A stretch of DNA of 64,000 nucleotides from an uncultured Chryseobacterium sp. (GTDB lineage: Bacteria; Bacteroidota; Bacteroidia; Flavobacteriales; Weeksellaceae), in the NCBI GenBank assembly GCA_913774355.1, contig CAJYGB010000013.1:1-64000 (forward strand). The letters are read 5' to 3'. Positions within the stretch are counted from its first letter, which is position 1; each line of letters opens with the position of its first letter. The position numbers and the translations under genes are program-made. The notes beneath the pieces are model-generated. The model was not told where the DNA came from. It searched no databases and was given only the letters and a program-made list of their open reading frames with translations. Positions 16,050 through 24,917 of the stretch are shown in pieces.

Positions 16050-18422
16050 CTACTGCGCCCTTTTCCTTTCCTCATCACTGGCCGTCGTACGGCTGCGGGA
16101 GGCCGCTACGTTTTTACCCAATCGGTACAGCAGGCTCAGGGTCACGAACCGGCTTTCGCGTTGGTAGAAAAAGCGGCTCTGCTGATCCTGAAAATTGATG
16201 CTGACCTGATTGTTGTTCTTATTGAAAACATCGGTAACACTCAGGCTAAGGGTACCGGCTTTTTTCAGGACGTTCATTTTTACGCCGAGGTCTATGAAAG
16301 AATTGGCGCGTGCCCGGTAGACCCCCTGGATCCCGGCACTGTTATAGGTACCGTTGATTTCCGCTTTCAGCCCGGAGGCCTTATCCAGGGAAAACGACTG
16401 GTTCACCGAGCCTGAAAAAGAAATCATATGATAGTCGTAGCTGCCGGATAAATACGCTGATTTCTCGCGCTGACGGTAACCGTCTGCAATAATGTTTACC
16501 TCCCACCACGAAGCCGGCTTCACCTGCGCAGAAAGACGGAGTCCTGCCATCGTACTGAGCCCGAGGTTGGCCTGGGTGCCGTAATACCGTTTCGTCTCAT
16601 TATCCTGAACATCGATATTCGTAAACACATCGCGGGTGGAAGTATAATAGGCCGTTAGGTTATACTTCTGTTTATAGGTATAGCCGGCTTCCACGCTGCG
16701 AACAAAGGCAGGTTGCAAAGCCGGGTTTCCCACATACACACTGTAGGGCGACGAGAAACGTTTGGCAGGATTCAGCCGGTTGTATTCCGGGCGTTGGATG
16801 CGGTAGGCGTAATTCAGCTGGAATTCGTGCCGGCCATTAGGCTTGTACTGAAGAAATACCGTTGGGAAGAGCTTAAAATAATTCCTTTCGTTCAGCAGGT
16901 TCAGGGTCTGCTGATAGCCGCTGGTACGCGTATATTCACCGCGCAGTCCGCCCTGGAACGTCCAGGAACCCAGGCTTCCCGATACGCTGGCGTAGGCCGA
17001 AGCCACATTTTCCCGATAAGTAAAGTGATTCCTGTTCTCTTCCACAGCCGTCAGTACGGAACCGTCACGGTTGAAATAATTGAATATATTGATGCTCCTG
17101 GTGCTACTGTATTTGATGCCTGAAGAAACTTCCAGGTTTTTCCCGACTTTAAAATTATAATCGGCTTTTCCCGAAACAATGCTGATGTCCTGCGAGCTCG
17201 GTGTGTAAATATGGAAGAAATCGGACGCCTGGCTGCCATCAGGAAGCAATGAAATATTATCTGTGAAAGACCGGTTTGCATTCCGGAAAGGGGAATAATC
17301 GAGGTCGATATTCAGACTGCTCCGGGAAGAGTCCAGCTTCAGGTTATAATTCAGATTATAAGCGTACTGGTTGCCGAAAGTGGAACCGTAATTATCCGTA
17401 TTCAGCAGCGAATCCAGCTTCATCGCCGGGGAAGTGATCCGCGTAATGGTATGTCCTTCCGATCTGCTTTTCCGGTTGCTGCCCGTCATCAGGAATCCCA
17501 ATACCTGATGGTCGGAAACCTGGTAATCCACACCCACACGGTAGGCATGCGTATCTGAATTGGATCCTGAACGGTTATTCCCGGCCCACAAAGAACTTCC
17601 GTAGTTGATGAAAGTATTATGGTCCTGAATGGTCTTGCGGTGCGTAAATCCGTAATTGCCGTAAAGGTTCCACCGGTTTTTCCGGTAATTAAATGTCGTA
17701 TTGCCCGTATATCCGGTGTAGGTGCCCTGCGTTACCCCGCCGTTCAGGCTTACATTAAATCCCTGCTTCTTTGCTTTTTTAGTAATGATATTGATGACCG
17801 AAGCACCCTCCGCATCAAACCTGGCAGGCGGATTGGAGAAAATCTCGATCTGCGCCACCTGGTCGGAAGGCATGCCCTGAAGATAAGCTGCCAGATCATC
17901 ACCCGAGAGCTGCAGGGGTTTTCCATCCATATAGATCCGTACATTCTTTCGGTTGGCGGAAACCGCATTATTGGAGCTTACCTGTACACCGGGTGCTTTC
18001 GTAAGGGCTTCCCAGGCACTTCCGCCCGAAGCGATAATGCTGTTTTCGACATTAAAGCTTACGCGGTCGATCTTCCGTTCAATAAGCGGCTTTTTCCTGG
18101 TAACGGTCACTTCCTGGATCAGATGCTCGCTTTTTTTAAGGGTAAGCACCAGATTTTCCTGGGGAAGCTGTACCGTCATTTCCAGCGGCTGATAGCCTGA
18201 GAGGGTAGCGGTCACCCTGTAGCTTCCGGCTTCCGGATACCTCACGCTGAAATTCCCGAGATCGGAAAAAGCGGAGGCCACCTGTTTGTTGTCTCTTAAT
18301 AAAGTGACTGTCACGGCATCCAGGGACTGGCCGTCGGTATCTTTTACCGTGCCTTTCACGACGGTCTGGGAGTGCATTATTCCTGAAATACAGATCAGGA
18401 GAAATAAAATCGTATTTTTCAT
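16050..18422 (-). CDS. outer-membrane TonB-dependent receptor-like protein
   Basis: 790 residues. A signal peptide covers residues ~1-18 (MKNTILFLLICISGIMHSQ). A carboxypeptidase-regulatory-like beta domain follows at ~20-95 (GTVKDTDGQSLDAVTVTLLR), then a plug domain at ~120-220 (WEALTKAPGVQVSSNN, FDAEGASVINIITKK) and a large C-terminal beta-barrel of the outer membrane beta-barrel family, ending well short of a classical terminal Phe. It likely imports or binds an unknown ligand. No SusD partner is adjacent, so it is not a standard polysaccharide-utilisation pair. It is divergent from a two-component system with phased GTTAA sites between them, which suggests control by that system. Confidence 0.85.
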   Translation of the reverse strand: MKNTILFLLICISGIMHSQTVVKGTVKDTDGQSLDAVTVTLLRDNKQVASAFSDLGNFSVRYPEAGSYRVTATLSGYQPLEMTVQLPQENLVLTLKKSEHLIQEVTVTRKKPLIERKIDRVSFNVENSIIASGGSAWEALTKAPGVQVSSNNAVSANRKNVRIYMDGKPLQLSGDDLAAYLQGMPSDQVAQIEIFSNPPARFDAEGASVINIITKKAKKQGFNVSLNGGVTQGTYTGYTGNTTFNYRKNRWNLYGNYGFTHRKTIQDHNTFINYGSSLWAGNNRSGSNSDTHAYRVGVDYQVSDHQVLGFLMTGSNRKSRSEGHTITRITSPAMKLDSLLNTDNYGSTFGNQYAYNLNYNLKLDSSRSSLNIDLDYSPFRNANRSFTDNISLLPDGSQASDFFHIYTPSSQDISIVSGKADYNFKVGKNLEVSSGIKYSSTRSINIFNYFNRDGSVLTAVEENRNHFTYRENVASAYASVSGSLGSWTFQGGLRGEYTRTSGYQQTLNLLNERNYFKLFPTVFLQYKPNGRHEFQLNYAYRIQRPEYNRLNPAKRFSSPYSVYVGNPALQPAFVRSVEAGYTYKQKYNLTAYYTSTRDVFTNIDVQDNETKRYYGTQANLGLSTMAGLRLSAQVKPASWWEVNIIADGYRQREKSAYLSGSYDYHMISFSGSVNQSFSLDKASGLKAEINGTYNSAGIQGVYRARANSFIDLGVKMNVLKKAGTLSLSVTDVFNKNNNQVSINFQDQQSRFFYQRESRFVTLSLLYRLGKNVAASRSRTTASDEERKRAQ

Positions 18423-18446
18423 ACCGCAAACCTACGCCGGTTCTGT

Positions 18447-18501
18447 GTTAAGGCCCGTTAAGCAAGGTTAAACAACATCACGTACGGTTAATTAAGGTTA
18501 A
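18447..18501. promoter_or_regulatory. array of five phased GTTAA motifs
   Basis: GTTAA begins at 18447, 18457, 18467, 18487 and 18497, that is with spacings 10, 10, 20 and 10; only the 18477 position is skipped. Direct repeats at one helical turn are the usual layout for OmpR/PhoB-family response regulators. The array sits between a TonB-dependent receptor and a histidine kinase whose partner is an OmpR-family regulator. Confidence 0.6.
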
Positions 18502-18552
18502 ATCTTTACCATCAGCTTTTTAATATTCCATAATTATCATCAAATTAGCGGT

Positions 18553-20016
18553 ATGAAATGGCTCTCCAACCGATATGCATATCCGCTCGTCATCCTTGCC
18601 ATGATCGCCAGCATCGGCCTTCAGTCGGCCTGGCTGGTCCAACTGTTCCATGCCCAGCAGGTGCAGGTGAAAAGGGATCTCGACCAGGCTGTTGACAACG
18701 CTGCCCGTATGAGCGAGTACCTCAGCGTGGTTTCCGGAAATGAAAACAAAGAAAACTTTCGGAATTTCTTCCTCTCTCCCGAATGGCTGCAGCTGAAGCA
18801 GGCTTATACTCACATGCGCCGTATGGGAATTAAAAGCCGTTTTGAAACGGATATTAAGAACGACAGCACGCGGATTACCATCGGCCTTCGCATCGCTAAC
18901 GATAAATACAAGCCCAAAAAGACAAAAGTGATTTCCATCTTTGATGAAGGGGAAACCCTGGAATCGGTGATGAAGTCGGATAAAAAGGACCTGAAGCGGA
19001 TGGACAGCCTGGTACAATTGGAAAGCCGCCGGCTTGGAATCAGCGAAGAAAGCTTTTATGTGCTGTATGATTACAGATCCGGCAAACCGGAATCTGCAAA
19101 AGACGGCGAAAGAGCGCAGCGGGCAGACTATAAAAGTGCCCGTATCGGGTATAATCTGCACTTTTTCATCCATACCTATCAGTTGGTCGTACCGTCGGTC
19201 ACCAAAACGGTTCTGTACAGGATGCGCTATTATCTGGTGTCTTCCCTGCTGATGATCCTGCTGACCGGGCTGGCTTTTTGGTTCTTATTTAAAGTCATAC
19301 GCAGCGAACGCTTATACACCAGTGCCCGCCTGGCTTTTACCGGAAACATGACCCACGAGCTGAAGACCCCGATAGCTGTTATCGAAGCCGCTTTGGATTC
19401 GATAACAAGATATCAGTTGATGAATGATCCGGCTAAGCTGGAGAACTATTTAAATATCAGCAAAAATGAAATCAACCGACTCAACCAAATGATCGATAAA
19501 GTCCTGAACCTCGAACAGCTGGACAACGGCGGCATCGATCTCCATCCGGAACTCTACGATGTGCAGCAGGGCCTTAAAAGTGTGGTGTCTTCCATGAAGC
19601 TCAGGAACAATAACGGTTCGGTAACCATCGATTATATTCCGTCCCAAGAACCCTGCTTTGTCGACGGAGATCCGGTACATCTCACGAATGTTTTCTATAA
19701 TTTAATGGATAACGCCATTAAATACAGCGGTCCTCAAGCGGCAATTACCGTCAGCTGTACGTCCTTAAAGGATCAGGTGGCCGTAAAGATCGAGGACAAC
19801 GGTCCCGGGATTGCGAAGATCTATCAGGAACGGATTTTCGAGCGGTTTTTCAGGATCCCTGAAAATCCCGATATTCATACCGTAAAAGGAACCGGCCTTG
19901 GTCTTCATTACGTCAAAGAAATTATTACCCGGCACGGCGGAAAGATCGAAGTATCGGAGGGTGCTAAAAAAGGCGCTGTTTTTACCATTTATTTACCTGC
20001 TTACTATGAAATATAA
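18553..20016 (+). CDS. sensor histidine kinase (HAMP-less, RprX-like)
   Basis: 487 residues. The first membrane segment lies at ~9-30 and the second at ~220-245, enclosing a ~190-residue periplasmic sensor part. There is no obvious HAMP domain. The HisKA domain has FTGNMTHELKTPIAV with the phospho-accepting His at residue 268. The ATPase domain shows the N box (FYNLMDNAIKYSG), G1 (KIEDNGPGIAKIYQ), F box (RIFERFFRIPE) and G2 (GTGLGLHYV). Kinase-then-regulator order with a short overlap suggests translational coupling. The family resembles RprX of Bacteroides. The stimulus is unknown; envelope status is plausible given the receptor next door. Confidence 0.92.
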   Translation: MKWLSNRYAYPLVILAMIASIGLQSAWLVQLFHAQQVQVKRDLDQAVDNAARMSEYLSVVSGNENKENFRNFFLSPEWLQLKQAYTHMRRMGIKSRFETDIKNDSTRITIGLRIANDKYKPKKTKVISIFDEGETLESVMKSDKKDLKRMDSLVQLESRRLGISEESFYVLYDYRSGKPESAKDGERAQRADYKSARIGYNLHFFIHTYQLVVPSVTKTVLYRMRYYLVSSLLMILLTGLAFWFLFKVIRSERLYTSARLAFTGNMTHELKTPIAVIEAALDSITRYQLMNDPAKLENYLNISKNEINRLNQMIDKVLNLEQLDNGGIDLHPELYDVQQGLKSVVSSMKLRNNNGSVTIDYIPSQEPCFVDGDPVHLTNVFYNLMDNAIKYSGPQAAITVSCTSLKDQVAVKIEDNGPGIAKIYQERIFERFFRIPENPDIHTVKGTGLGLHYVKEIITRHGGKIEVSEGAKKGAVFTIYLPAYYEI

Positions 20017-20695
20017 AGTACTTTACGCCGAGGATGAAGCCACCCTCGCAGAAATCATTACCGACGGGCTACGCAACAGCGGCTATGAGGTGCAGTTTGC
20101 TCCGGACGGGCAGCAGGCTCTGGAACTTTTCCGTTCCGGGCAGCCGGATATCTGTGTTCTGGATATCATGATGCCTGTAAAAGATGGCTATACCCTTGCA
20201 GAGGACATCCGGAGGCTCAACAGCGCAGTGCCGATTATTTTCCTGAGCGCGAAATCTTTAGGTGATGATGTGGTGAAAGGATTCAAAAGCGGCGGCAATG
20301 ATTACCTCAAAAAGCCTTTCACAATGGGTGAGCTGCTGGTGCGTATGGAAGCCCTGCTTACCCGTTTCGGAGATGCAGTGTCGCAGGAAACTCCGTCTTC
20401 CAACCGTAAAACGTTCGGGAATTGTATATTGAATACCGTAAGCCAGGAACTTATCACGCCAATTGCGAAATACCGTATTTCCTATAAGGAAACCGCCATC
20501 CTCGAACTGCTGCTGCAATACCGAAACGACCTGCTGCCCCGCCAGACCGCCCTATTGAAAATCTGGGGCGACGACAGCTATTACAATGCCCGGAGCATGG
20601 ATGTGTTCATGTCGCACCTCCGGAAAATGCTGAAGGACGATCCTGATGTTGAGCTGATGAGCATCCGCGGTGCAGGTTACAAGCTGATTTTCTGA
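20006..20695 (+). CDS. OmpR-family response regulator
   Basis: 229 residues from the ATG at 20006, which overlaps the kinase stop by 11 nt; a longer in-frame start at 19898 lies inside the kinase and is unlikely. The receiver domain spans residues 1-120, with the acidic pair E9/D10, phospho-acceptor D53 in CVLDIMMPVKDGY, and Lys in YLKKPFTMGELL. The winged-helix domain covers ~130-229 (YRISYKETAILELLLQYRND, MSHLRKMLKDDPDVEL). It is the expected DNA-binding partner of the upstream kinase and probable binder of the GTTAA array. Confidence 0.93.
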   Translation: MKYKVLYAEDEATLAEIITDGLRNSGYEVQFAPDGQQALELFRSGQPDICVLDIMMPVKDGYTLAEDIRRLNSAVPIIFLSAKSLGDDVVKGFKSGGNDYLKKPFTMGELLVRMEALLTRFGDAVSQETPSSNRKTFGNCILNTVSQELITPIAKYRISYKETAILELLLQYRNDLLPRQTALLKIWGDDSYYNARSMDVFMSHLRKMLKDDPDVELMSIRGAGYKLIF

Positions 20696-20718
20696 ATTAA
20701 TCATATCTATGTTTTCCA

Positions 20719-20829
20719 AATCTGCGTTATCAGCAAAATCTGCGTGATTATTTTTTGACGCAAAGATTTTTATTCCGACCTTCATACTTCAGGTGAGCAA
20801 AGATGAATCAGCAGGCTGATTTGATGAAG
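20719..20829 (-). repeat. interspersed repeat, family A, inverted copy 3
   Basis: Read on the minus strand it gives CTTCATCAAATCAGCCTGCT, then AAAATCTTTGCGTCAAAAAA and AATCACGCAGATTTTGC, matching the blocks of 11607-11712 and 11989-12100. Confidence 0.55.
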
Positions 20830-20929
20830 TGTACGTCCAAGCTGCGCGCAGTAAATTTATTTGTCTTTGCTTCCTAAAAACCAGCAGTTAAACATTCATC
20901 TTTGCGTTGAAAAACTTTCCACAAGGAAA

Positions 20930-21047
20930 AATCTGCACCATCTGTAAAATCTGCGTGATTATTTTTTAACGCAAAGATTTTATTCTTGATATGCATATCT
21001 CAAGTGAAGAAAGGATGAATAAGCAAGCTGATCTGATCTGATGAAGC
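20930..21047 (-). repeat. interspersed repeat, family A, inverted copy 4
   Basis: Same family as 20719-20829. A partial plus-strand relative lies between them (20855-20940: TTTGCTTCCTAAAAACCAGC ... ATCTTTGCGTTGAAAAA), so facing copies could form a large fold-back. Confidence 0.5.
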
Positions 21048-21136
21048 GTACGTCTGATATCTTCGGTTTGTCATGGTTTTTCTTTTAAACGAAGAATTAC
21101 ATGTGATCTGCTTAATTCAGTAATAAGACAAAAGAA

Positions 21137-21176
21137 CCCAAAGGGATGGCTTACAACAGGATTGCATGCAAATCTA
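21137..21176 (+). repeat. REP-like repeat, family C, copy 3
   Basis: CCCAAAGGGATGGCTTACAA then CAGGATTGCATGCAAATC, a diverged relative of 7291-7330. The remaining sequence of the 20696-21519 gap is AT-rich with no gene. Confidence 0.4.
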
Positions 21177-21423
21177 ATTTATCGATCATTAAAATAAGAT
21201 CTGCCGGATAAGGCCTGGTTGAGCAGTTATCAGCAACAAAATCGGAAGAAGGAAAGGAAAACATCAAACAGCTGAATTAAAAATATGCAGAATAATCCTG
21301 AGTTTTTGCTTTAAATTAATTTATTCCAAAATAGGAAGAACTGAACATCTTATCATTTCAGGTGCAGCAATAGTTCCAAACTGAATTTATTTTTCCTGTA
21401 GAGATAGGGATACTTTTCATTCG

Positions 21424-21462
21424 TACCACGTTTTTAATAAAATATTTTTATGATACCACGTT
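21424..21462 (+). promoter_or_regulatory. two direct repeats of TACCACGTT, 30 bp apart
   Basis: Exact nonamers at 21424 and 21454, separated by an AT-rich stretch, just upstream of the promoter-like elements before the N-hydroxylase-like gene. They could be an operator for an unknown regulator. Confidence 0.4.
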
Positions 21463-21474
21463 ATGTCAGTATTG

Positions 21475-21506
21475 TTGTTTTAAACCGTCCGGTGGCATAT
21501 CCTTTG
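21475..21506 (+). promoter_or_regulatory. promoter-like TTG-N20-TATCCTTTG
   Basis: The -33 TTG at 21475 and a near -7 element (one base longer than TAnnTTTG) have the usual Bacteroidota spacing. Transcription would begin only about 9 nt before the ATG at 21520, implying a very short leader. Confidence 0.4.
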
Positions 21507-21519
21507 TGTAGTATTGGGC

Positions 21520-22209
21520 ATGACACCACTTCACCAATCACAAAATACAGCCGATGCGCTGCAGGTAAAACATGCATTTAAGTCATTTGTTGATGATAAG
21601 CTTTTTCCCTGTGTCGCAGCAAAAGCAGCCCTTACCAAAGATCAGATGCAGCTGTTTGTAGCCGGTCATTTGGCCTGTCCGAAAGATGACCGGGCTATTT
21701 TAGATTTTATCTATCAATTTATAGATCAATACCGAAAAGCTGAAAATCATTTCCATACGGCCTGCGTCATTTTCCCGGAAACCTACGGGATTTCAGAAGA
21801 AGTTTTCGACCAGCTGCTTTGGCAGAGGCTTCAGGCATTATCCGATCTGGATGCACTTGAATATCCTTATGACAACCGTGTCGATTCAAATCCTTCGTCA
21901 CCAAATTTTAGCTTCAGCCTCAAACAAGAAGCATTCTTTATAATCGGACTTTCTCCGGTCAGCAGCAGGGATGCGAGAAGGTTTAAGTATCCGGCCATTG
22001 TTTTCAATCCGCATGCGCAGTTTGAAGAGCTGAGGTCTTTGAAGAGATATGATAAAATGAAAAACATCGTGCGTAAGCGGGATGTGGCCCTGAGCGGTTC
22101 GATCAACCCGATGCTTCAGGATTTCGGGGACGATTCGGAAGTTTATCAGTACAGCGGAATGAGATATAATAAAAACTGGGAATGTCCTTACAAATACAAT
22201 CATAAATAA
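21520..22209 (+). CDS. YqcI/YcgG (GntA-like) heme N-hydroxylase family protein
   Basis: About 229 residues from the ATG at 21520; an in-frame TTG at 21514 is less likely. It matches the YqcI/YcgG family: FPCVAAKAALTKDQMQLFVA near residue 30, DQLLWQRLQALSDLD, SFSLKQEAFFIIGLSP, and an FNPHAQFEELR segment. Characterised relatives such as GntA of guanitoxin synthesis are heme proteins that N-hydroxylate a guanidino group (family knowledge). The substrate here is unknown. No signal peptide. The gene abuts the DUF1989 gene with no spacer, so the two are almost certainly one operon and one pathway. Confidence 0.8.
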   Translation: MTPLHQSQNTADALQVKHAFKSFVDDKLFPCVAAKAALTKDQMQLFVAGHLACPKDDRAILDFIYQFIDQYRKAENHFHTACVIFPETYGISEEVFDQLLWQRLQALSDLDALEYPYDNRVDSNPSSPNFSFSLKQEAFFIIGLSPVSSRDARRFKYPAIVFNPHAQFEELRSLKRYDKMKNIVRKRDVALSGSINPMLQDFGDDSEVYQYSGMRYNKNWECPYKYNHK

Positions 22210-22803
22210 ATGAATACAATTCTCCCGCGTAGCGGAACGGCCTTCATACTGAGAAAAGGCGAAAGGTTACAGATTACCGATATCAAAGGCGAACAGGTTT
22301 CTGATTTTACATGTTTCAGCCTGGATGACCCTAAAGAATATCTGTCCTCAGGGCGCACCATCGATTATGCCGAAACGATTTTCCTAACCACAGGCCATCC
22401 TTTCTATTCTAACCGAAGCAATATTATGTTTAATATTATTGAAGATACGGTAGGCCGTCACGATTTTTTGCTTACGCCTTGCAGTGCCGATACGTTCCGG
22501 ATTATTTACGGGGATGAAAATCCTCACCGGGGATGTTTCGGAAATCTCTGTGAAGCATTGGAACCTTTTGGCATTGATCCGGATACGATTCCGATTTGCT
22601 TTAACGTATTTATGCATGTAGCGGTAGATGGAGAAACCGGGAAAATAAGCGTGCTTCCGCCAAAGAGCAGGGAAGGCGATTACATCATCATCGAAGCGGC
22701 TATGGACCTGATCGTCGGGATGACAGCCTGTTCTGCAGAAATGTCGAACAACTATTCCTTCAAACCCATTGGTTACAAAATTATAAGACAAAAAGCAGTA
22801 TAA
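22210..22803 (+). CDS. DUF1989 (urea-carboxylase-associated family) protein
   Basis: 197 residues. DUF1989 landmarks are QVSDFTCFSLDD near residue 30, LLTPCSADTFRIIYG near 90, HRGCFGNLCEAL near 105, CFNVFMHVAVD near 138 and LIVGMTACSAEMSNNY near 170, with Cys/His/Glu residues suited to a metal site. Relatives include the carboxyguanidine deiminase subunits CgdA/CgdB (family knowledge). Here a single copy occurs without urea carboxylase or allophanate hydrolase. It begins directly after the upstream stop codon and is closed by a terminator 31 bp downstream. Confidence 0.8.
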   Translation: MNTILPRSGTAFILRKGERLQITDIKGEQVSDFTCFSLDDPKEYLSSGRTIDYAETIFLTTGHPFYSNRSNIMFNIIEDTVGRHDFLLTPCSADTFRIIYGDENPHRGCFGNLCEALEPFGIDPDTIPICFNVFMHVAVDGETGKISVLPPKSREGDYIIIEAAMDLIVGMTACSAEMSNNYSFKPIGYKIIRQKAV

Positions 22804-22833
22804 TTACCTTTAATTTTTTTAATATAAATCTGT

Positions 22834-22866
22834 AAACGGCCTCTATTCTGGAGGCTGTTTTTTGTT
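22834..22866 (+). terminator. intrinsic terminator of the two-gene operon
   Basis: AAACGGCCTC pairs with GAGGCTGTTT (one G-U) around a 7-nt loop, followed by a T run. Confidence 0.75.
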
Positions 22867-22874
22867 TGAATTAA

Positions 22875-23482
22875 AAAGCCTCTCCTACAATAGATTTATC
22901 GAATTTCAGAAAGAAGCTTTGTGGTTTTTGCCTTTTTTGTGAAAGAGAAATGCTTGGGGAAATGCAACAGGGATCAGTTTTATGGCCAGTACAGCCTTGA
23001 AAGTTTGCAGAAACCAAAGAATACACAATCACAAAGTTTTCAAAGGTCTGGCAGAGCACGGAAAATCTTCAATGGGTTGGTTTTATGGGTTTACACTGCA
23101 TCTGATCTGCAATGAAAAAGGAGAACTTTATCCTTTTACTTACCGAAAGGTAATGTTGGTGACCAAAACCCGAAGCATATTAAAAAAATGACAGAGCAAC
23201 TCTTTGGAAAACTATTTGCAGACACAGAATACCTCTCCAAGGCTGTGTGGAAAATGCTTTTTTGCTGATGGGATCCAGCTTTTCACCGAACTTCTTAAGA
23301 ATATGAAAAATCATATTATGAAAATGGAAGAGAAGATTTTGCTGAGAAAAAGAGCATTATTGAGACCATAAATGATGAATTAAAAAAACATTGTCAAGTG
23401 AAACACACCAGACATCGAAGCGTGAACAATTTTATGATGAATATTTTGGGAGGATTAACTGCTTATTGCTTCTTTCCAAAAA
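22875..23482 (+). pseudogene. degenerate IS982-family transposase
   Basis: Several plus-strand frames join to an IS982-like transposase: KVCRNQRIHNHKVFKGLAEH, KSSMGWFYGFTLHLICNEKG, then after a frameshift LSFYLPKGNVGDQNPKHIK, and finally KSIIETINDELKKHCQVKHT with RHRSVNNFMMNILGGLTAYC. Stops and shifts break it near 22939, 23140 and 23265-23300. The canonical FVDSTPL motif reads FMASTALKV, so the first catalytic Asp is lost. The N-terminal third is missing. No intact inverted-repeat ends could be defined. Confidence 0.75.
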
Positions 23483-23483
23483 A

Positions 23484-23517
23484 ACCGTCACTAAGCTTGA
23501 AAAAAGTAAGTGACGGT
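23484..23517 (+). terminator. intrinsic terminator beside the transposase remnant
   Basis: ACCGTCACT pairs with AGTGACGGT around a 16-nt loop and is followed by CTTT. It may also stop transcription from the aldo/keto reductase on the other strand. Confidence 0.6.
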
Positions 23518-23580
23518 CTTTAACTTCGCTTAGACCGAACTCAGGTTATTTAATATGAAGCTGTGCAAAAAAACTAAGTT

Positions 23581-24564
23581 TTACATCATTCCTCTAACTT
23601 GAGGTTTAATCTCATCATTATACAGGGATTTTAGTGAATTCATCGTTTCAATGTCGAATGATTTAAGGCTTGATGCTGCTACATTGGTTGTTACCTGAGC
23701 AACTTTGCTAGCGCCAGGTATTACCGTTGTAATGGCTGGATGATCTAAAATCCATCGGATAGATTGTTCTGCAAGATTACCTTCAGGCATGATATCCTTT
23801 ATCTTTTCAACTAAATCTACACCTTTGGTAAATGGGATACCAGAAAATGTTTCTCCAACATTAAAAGCACTTCCATCAGCATTGTAGTTACGATGATCGT
23901 TTTGAGAAAAAACAGTCTGGGCTGTAAATTTTCCTGTTAATAAACCACTGGCAAGTGGTACCCTCGCAATCAAGCCAACTTCTTGCTTTTGTGCACGGTC
24001 AAAAAAATTATCCGCAAGATGTTGTCGAAACAAATTAAATATAATCTGAAGTGAGGCTACCTCCGACCTTTCTAAACAGATTTCTGCTTCTTCTGTGGTC
24101 TCAACACTTGCTCCGAAGTGCATTATCAAACCCTCATCTTTCAATTTTTGCAGATGGTCAAAAACATTTCCTTTTTTCAATTCTTCTGTTGGAATGCAGT
24201 GAAGCTGCTCCAAAAAAAGTTGTTGCAAACCGAGATGGGTGAGAGAACTTTCTACATGGCTTCTGATAGCATCGTAGGTAAAATTTTGCGGCCAACCATT
24301 AGGAGCATCGTTGCGACGCCCCAACTTTGTTGCTACAAAGATTTTCTTGTTCGTCGATTTTAGAAATTTACCAATTGTCTTTTCGCTTATTCCCATTCCA
24401 TATACATCCGCTGTATCGATAAAATTTCCACCAGCATTGACGTACGTTTCCAAAATCTCAAATGCTTTATCTTCATCAATATTTCCCCAGTCGGAACTCC
24501 CTAACTGCCAGGTTCCTAAGCCTACTTCTGAAATTAATTCACCTTTAAATTTTCTATAATTCAT
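23581..24564 (-). CDS. aldo/keto reductase
   Basis: 327 residues, an NADPH-dependent aldo/keto reductase with a TIM-barrel fold. The N-terminal ISEVGLGTWQLGSSDWG, the catalytic stretch NFIDTADVYGMGISEKTIGK (Asp and Tyr of the tetrad), Lys in FVATKLGRR and the cofactor-binding C-terminal part VIPGASKVAQVTTNVAAS are all seen. The usual catalytic His position reads LEQLHCIP. The substrate is unknown. It is followed by a lost module (truncated SDR and AraC genes), suggesting it once belonged to a small detoxification cluster. Confidence 0.9.
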   Translation of the reverse strand: MNYRKFKGELISEVGLGTWQLGSSDWGNIDEDKAFEILETYVNAGGNFIDTADVYGMGISEKTIGKFLKSTNKKIFVATKLGRRNDAPNGWPQNFTYDAIRSHVESSLTHLGLQQLFLEQLHCIPTEELKKGNVFDHLQKLKDEGLIMHFGASVETTEEAEICLERSEVASLQIIFNLFRQHLADNFFDRAQKQEVGLIARVPLASGLLTGKFTAQTVFSQNDHRNYNADGSAFNVGETFSGIPFTKGVDLVEKIKDIMPEGNLAEQSIRWILDHPAITTVIPGASKVAQVTTNVAASSLKSFDIETMNSLKSLYNDEIKPQVRGMM

Positions 24565-24610
24565 TATTCTCTGATTTTTTAATATTTGTTTAGCTCAAAA
24601 TTTTATAATT

Positions 24611-24784
24611 ATGATTTTACAATTATTCCAATATCTGTACACAGACTTGTTTCCTATTGATCATCCGAGACTTACTGAGTTTACCCTAATTTGTCTTGGA
24701 GCCAGTTCTGTTGCAGCTACCACATCAATCTATTTACTGCAGCTTTTCTTCCGATATAAACTTAAGCCGCCATCTGGCCAGTGA
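24611..24784 (+). CDS. possible small membrane protein (57 aa)
   Basis: An ATG at 24611 opens 57 codons ending at a TGA at 24782. Residues ~25-48 (FTLICLGASSVAATTSIYLL) form a plausible single membrane helix, followed by a positively charged tail (FFRYKLKPP), consistent with an N-out/C-in small protein. No homologue is recognised. It is divergent from the aldo/keto reductase with 46 bp between starts. It may be chance; composition is only weak support. The rest of 24565-24917 is AT-rich without other features. Confidence 0.35.
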   Translation: MILQLFQYLYTDLFPIDHPRLTEFTLICLGASSVAATTSIYLLQLFFRYKLKPPSGQ

Positions 24785-24917
24785 TTGGTAGTACTGGTCA
24801 GATGAATTAAAAATTACAGATGCAACATCATTAATATATGAAATAAATTTACTTAAAGTAAAATATATATATATACCTTAAAATTTAAGTTCATGACACT
24901 GTCGCATTCTTCTTCAG

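Noticed and set aside
19898..20005. N-terminal extension of the response regulator
   Set aside because: It lies within the kinase gene, and the receiver domain begins cleanly at the ATG at 20006.
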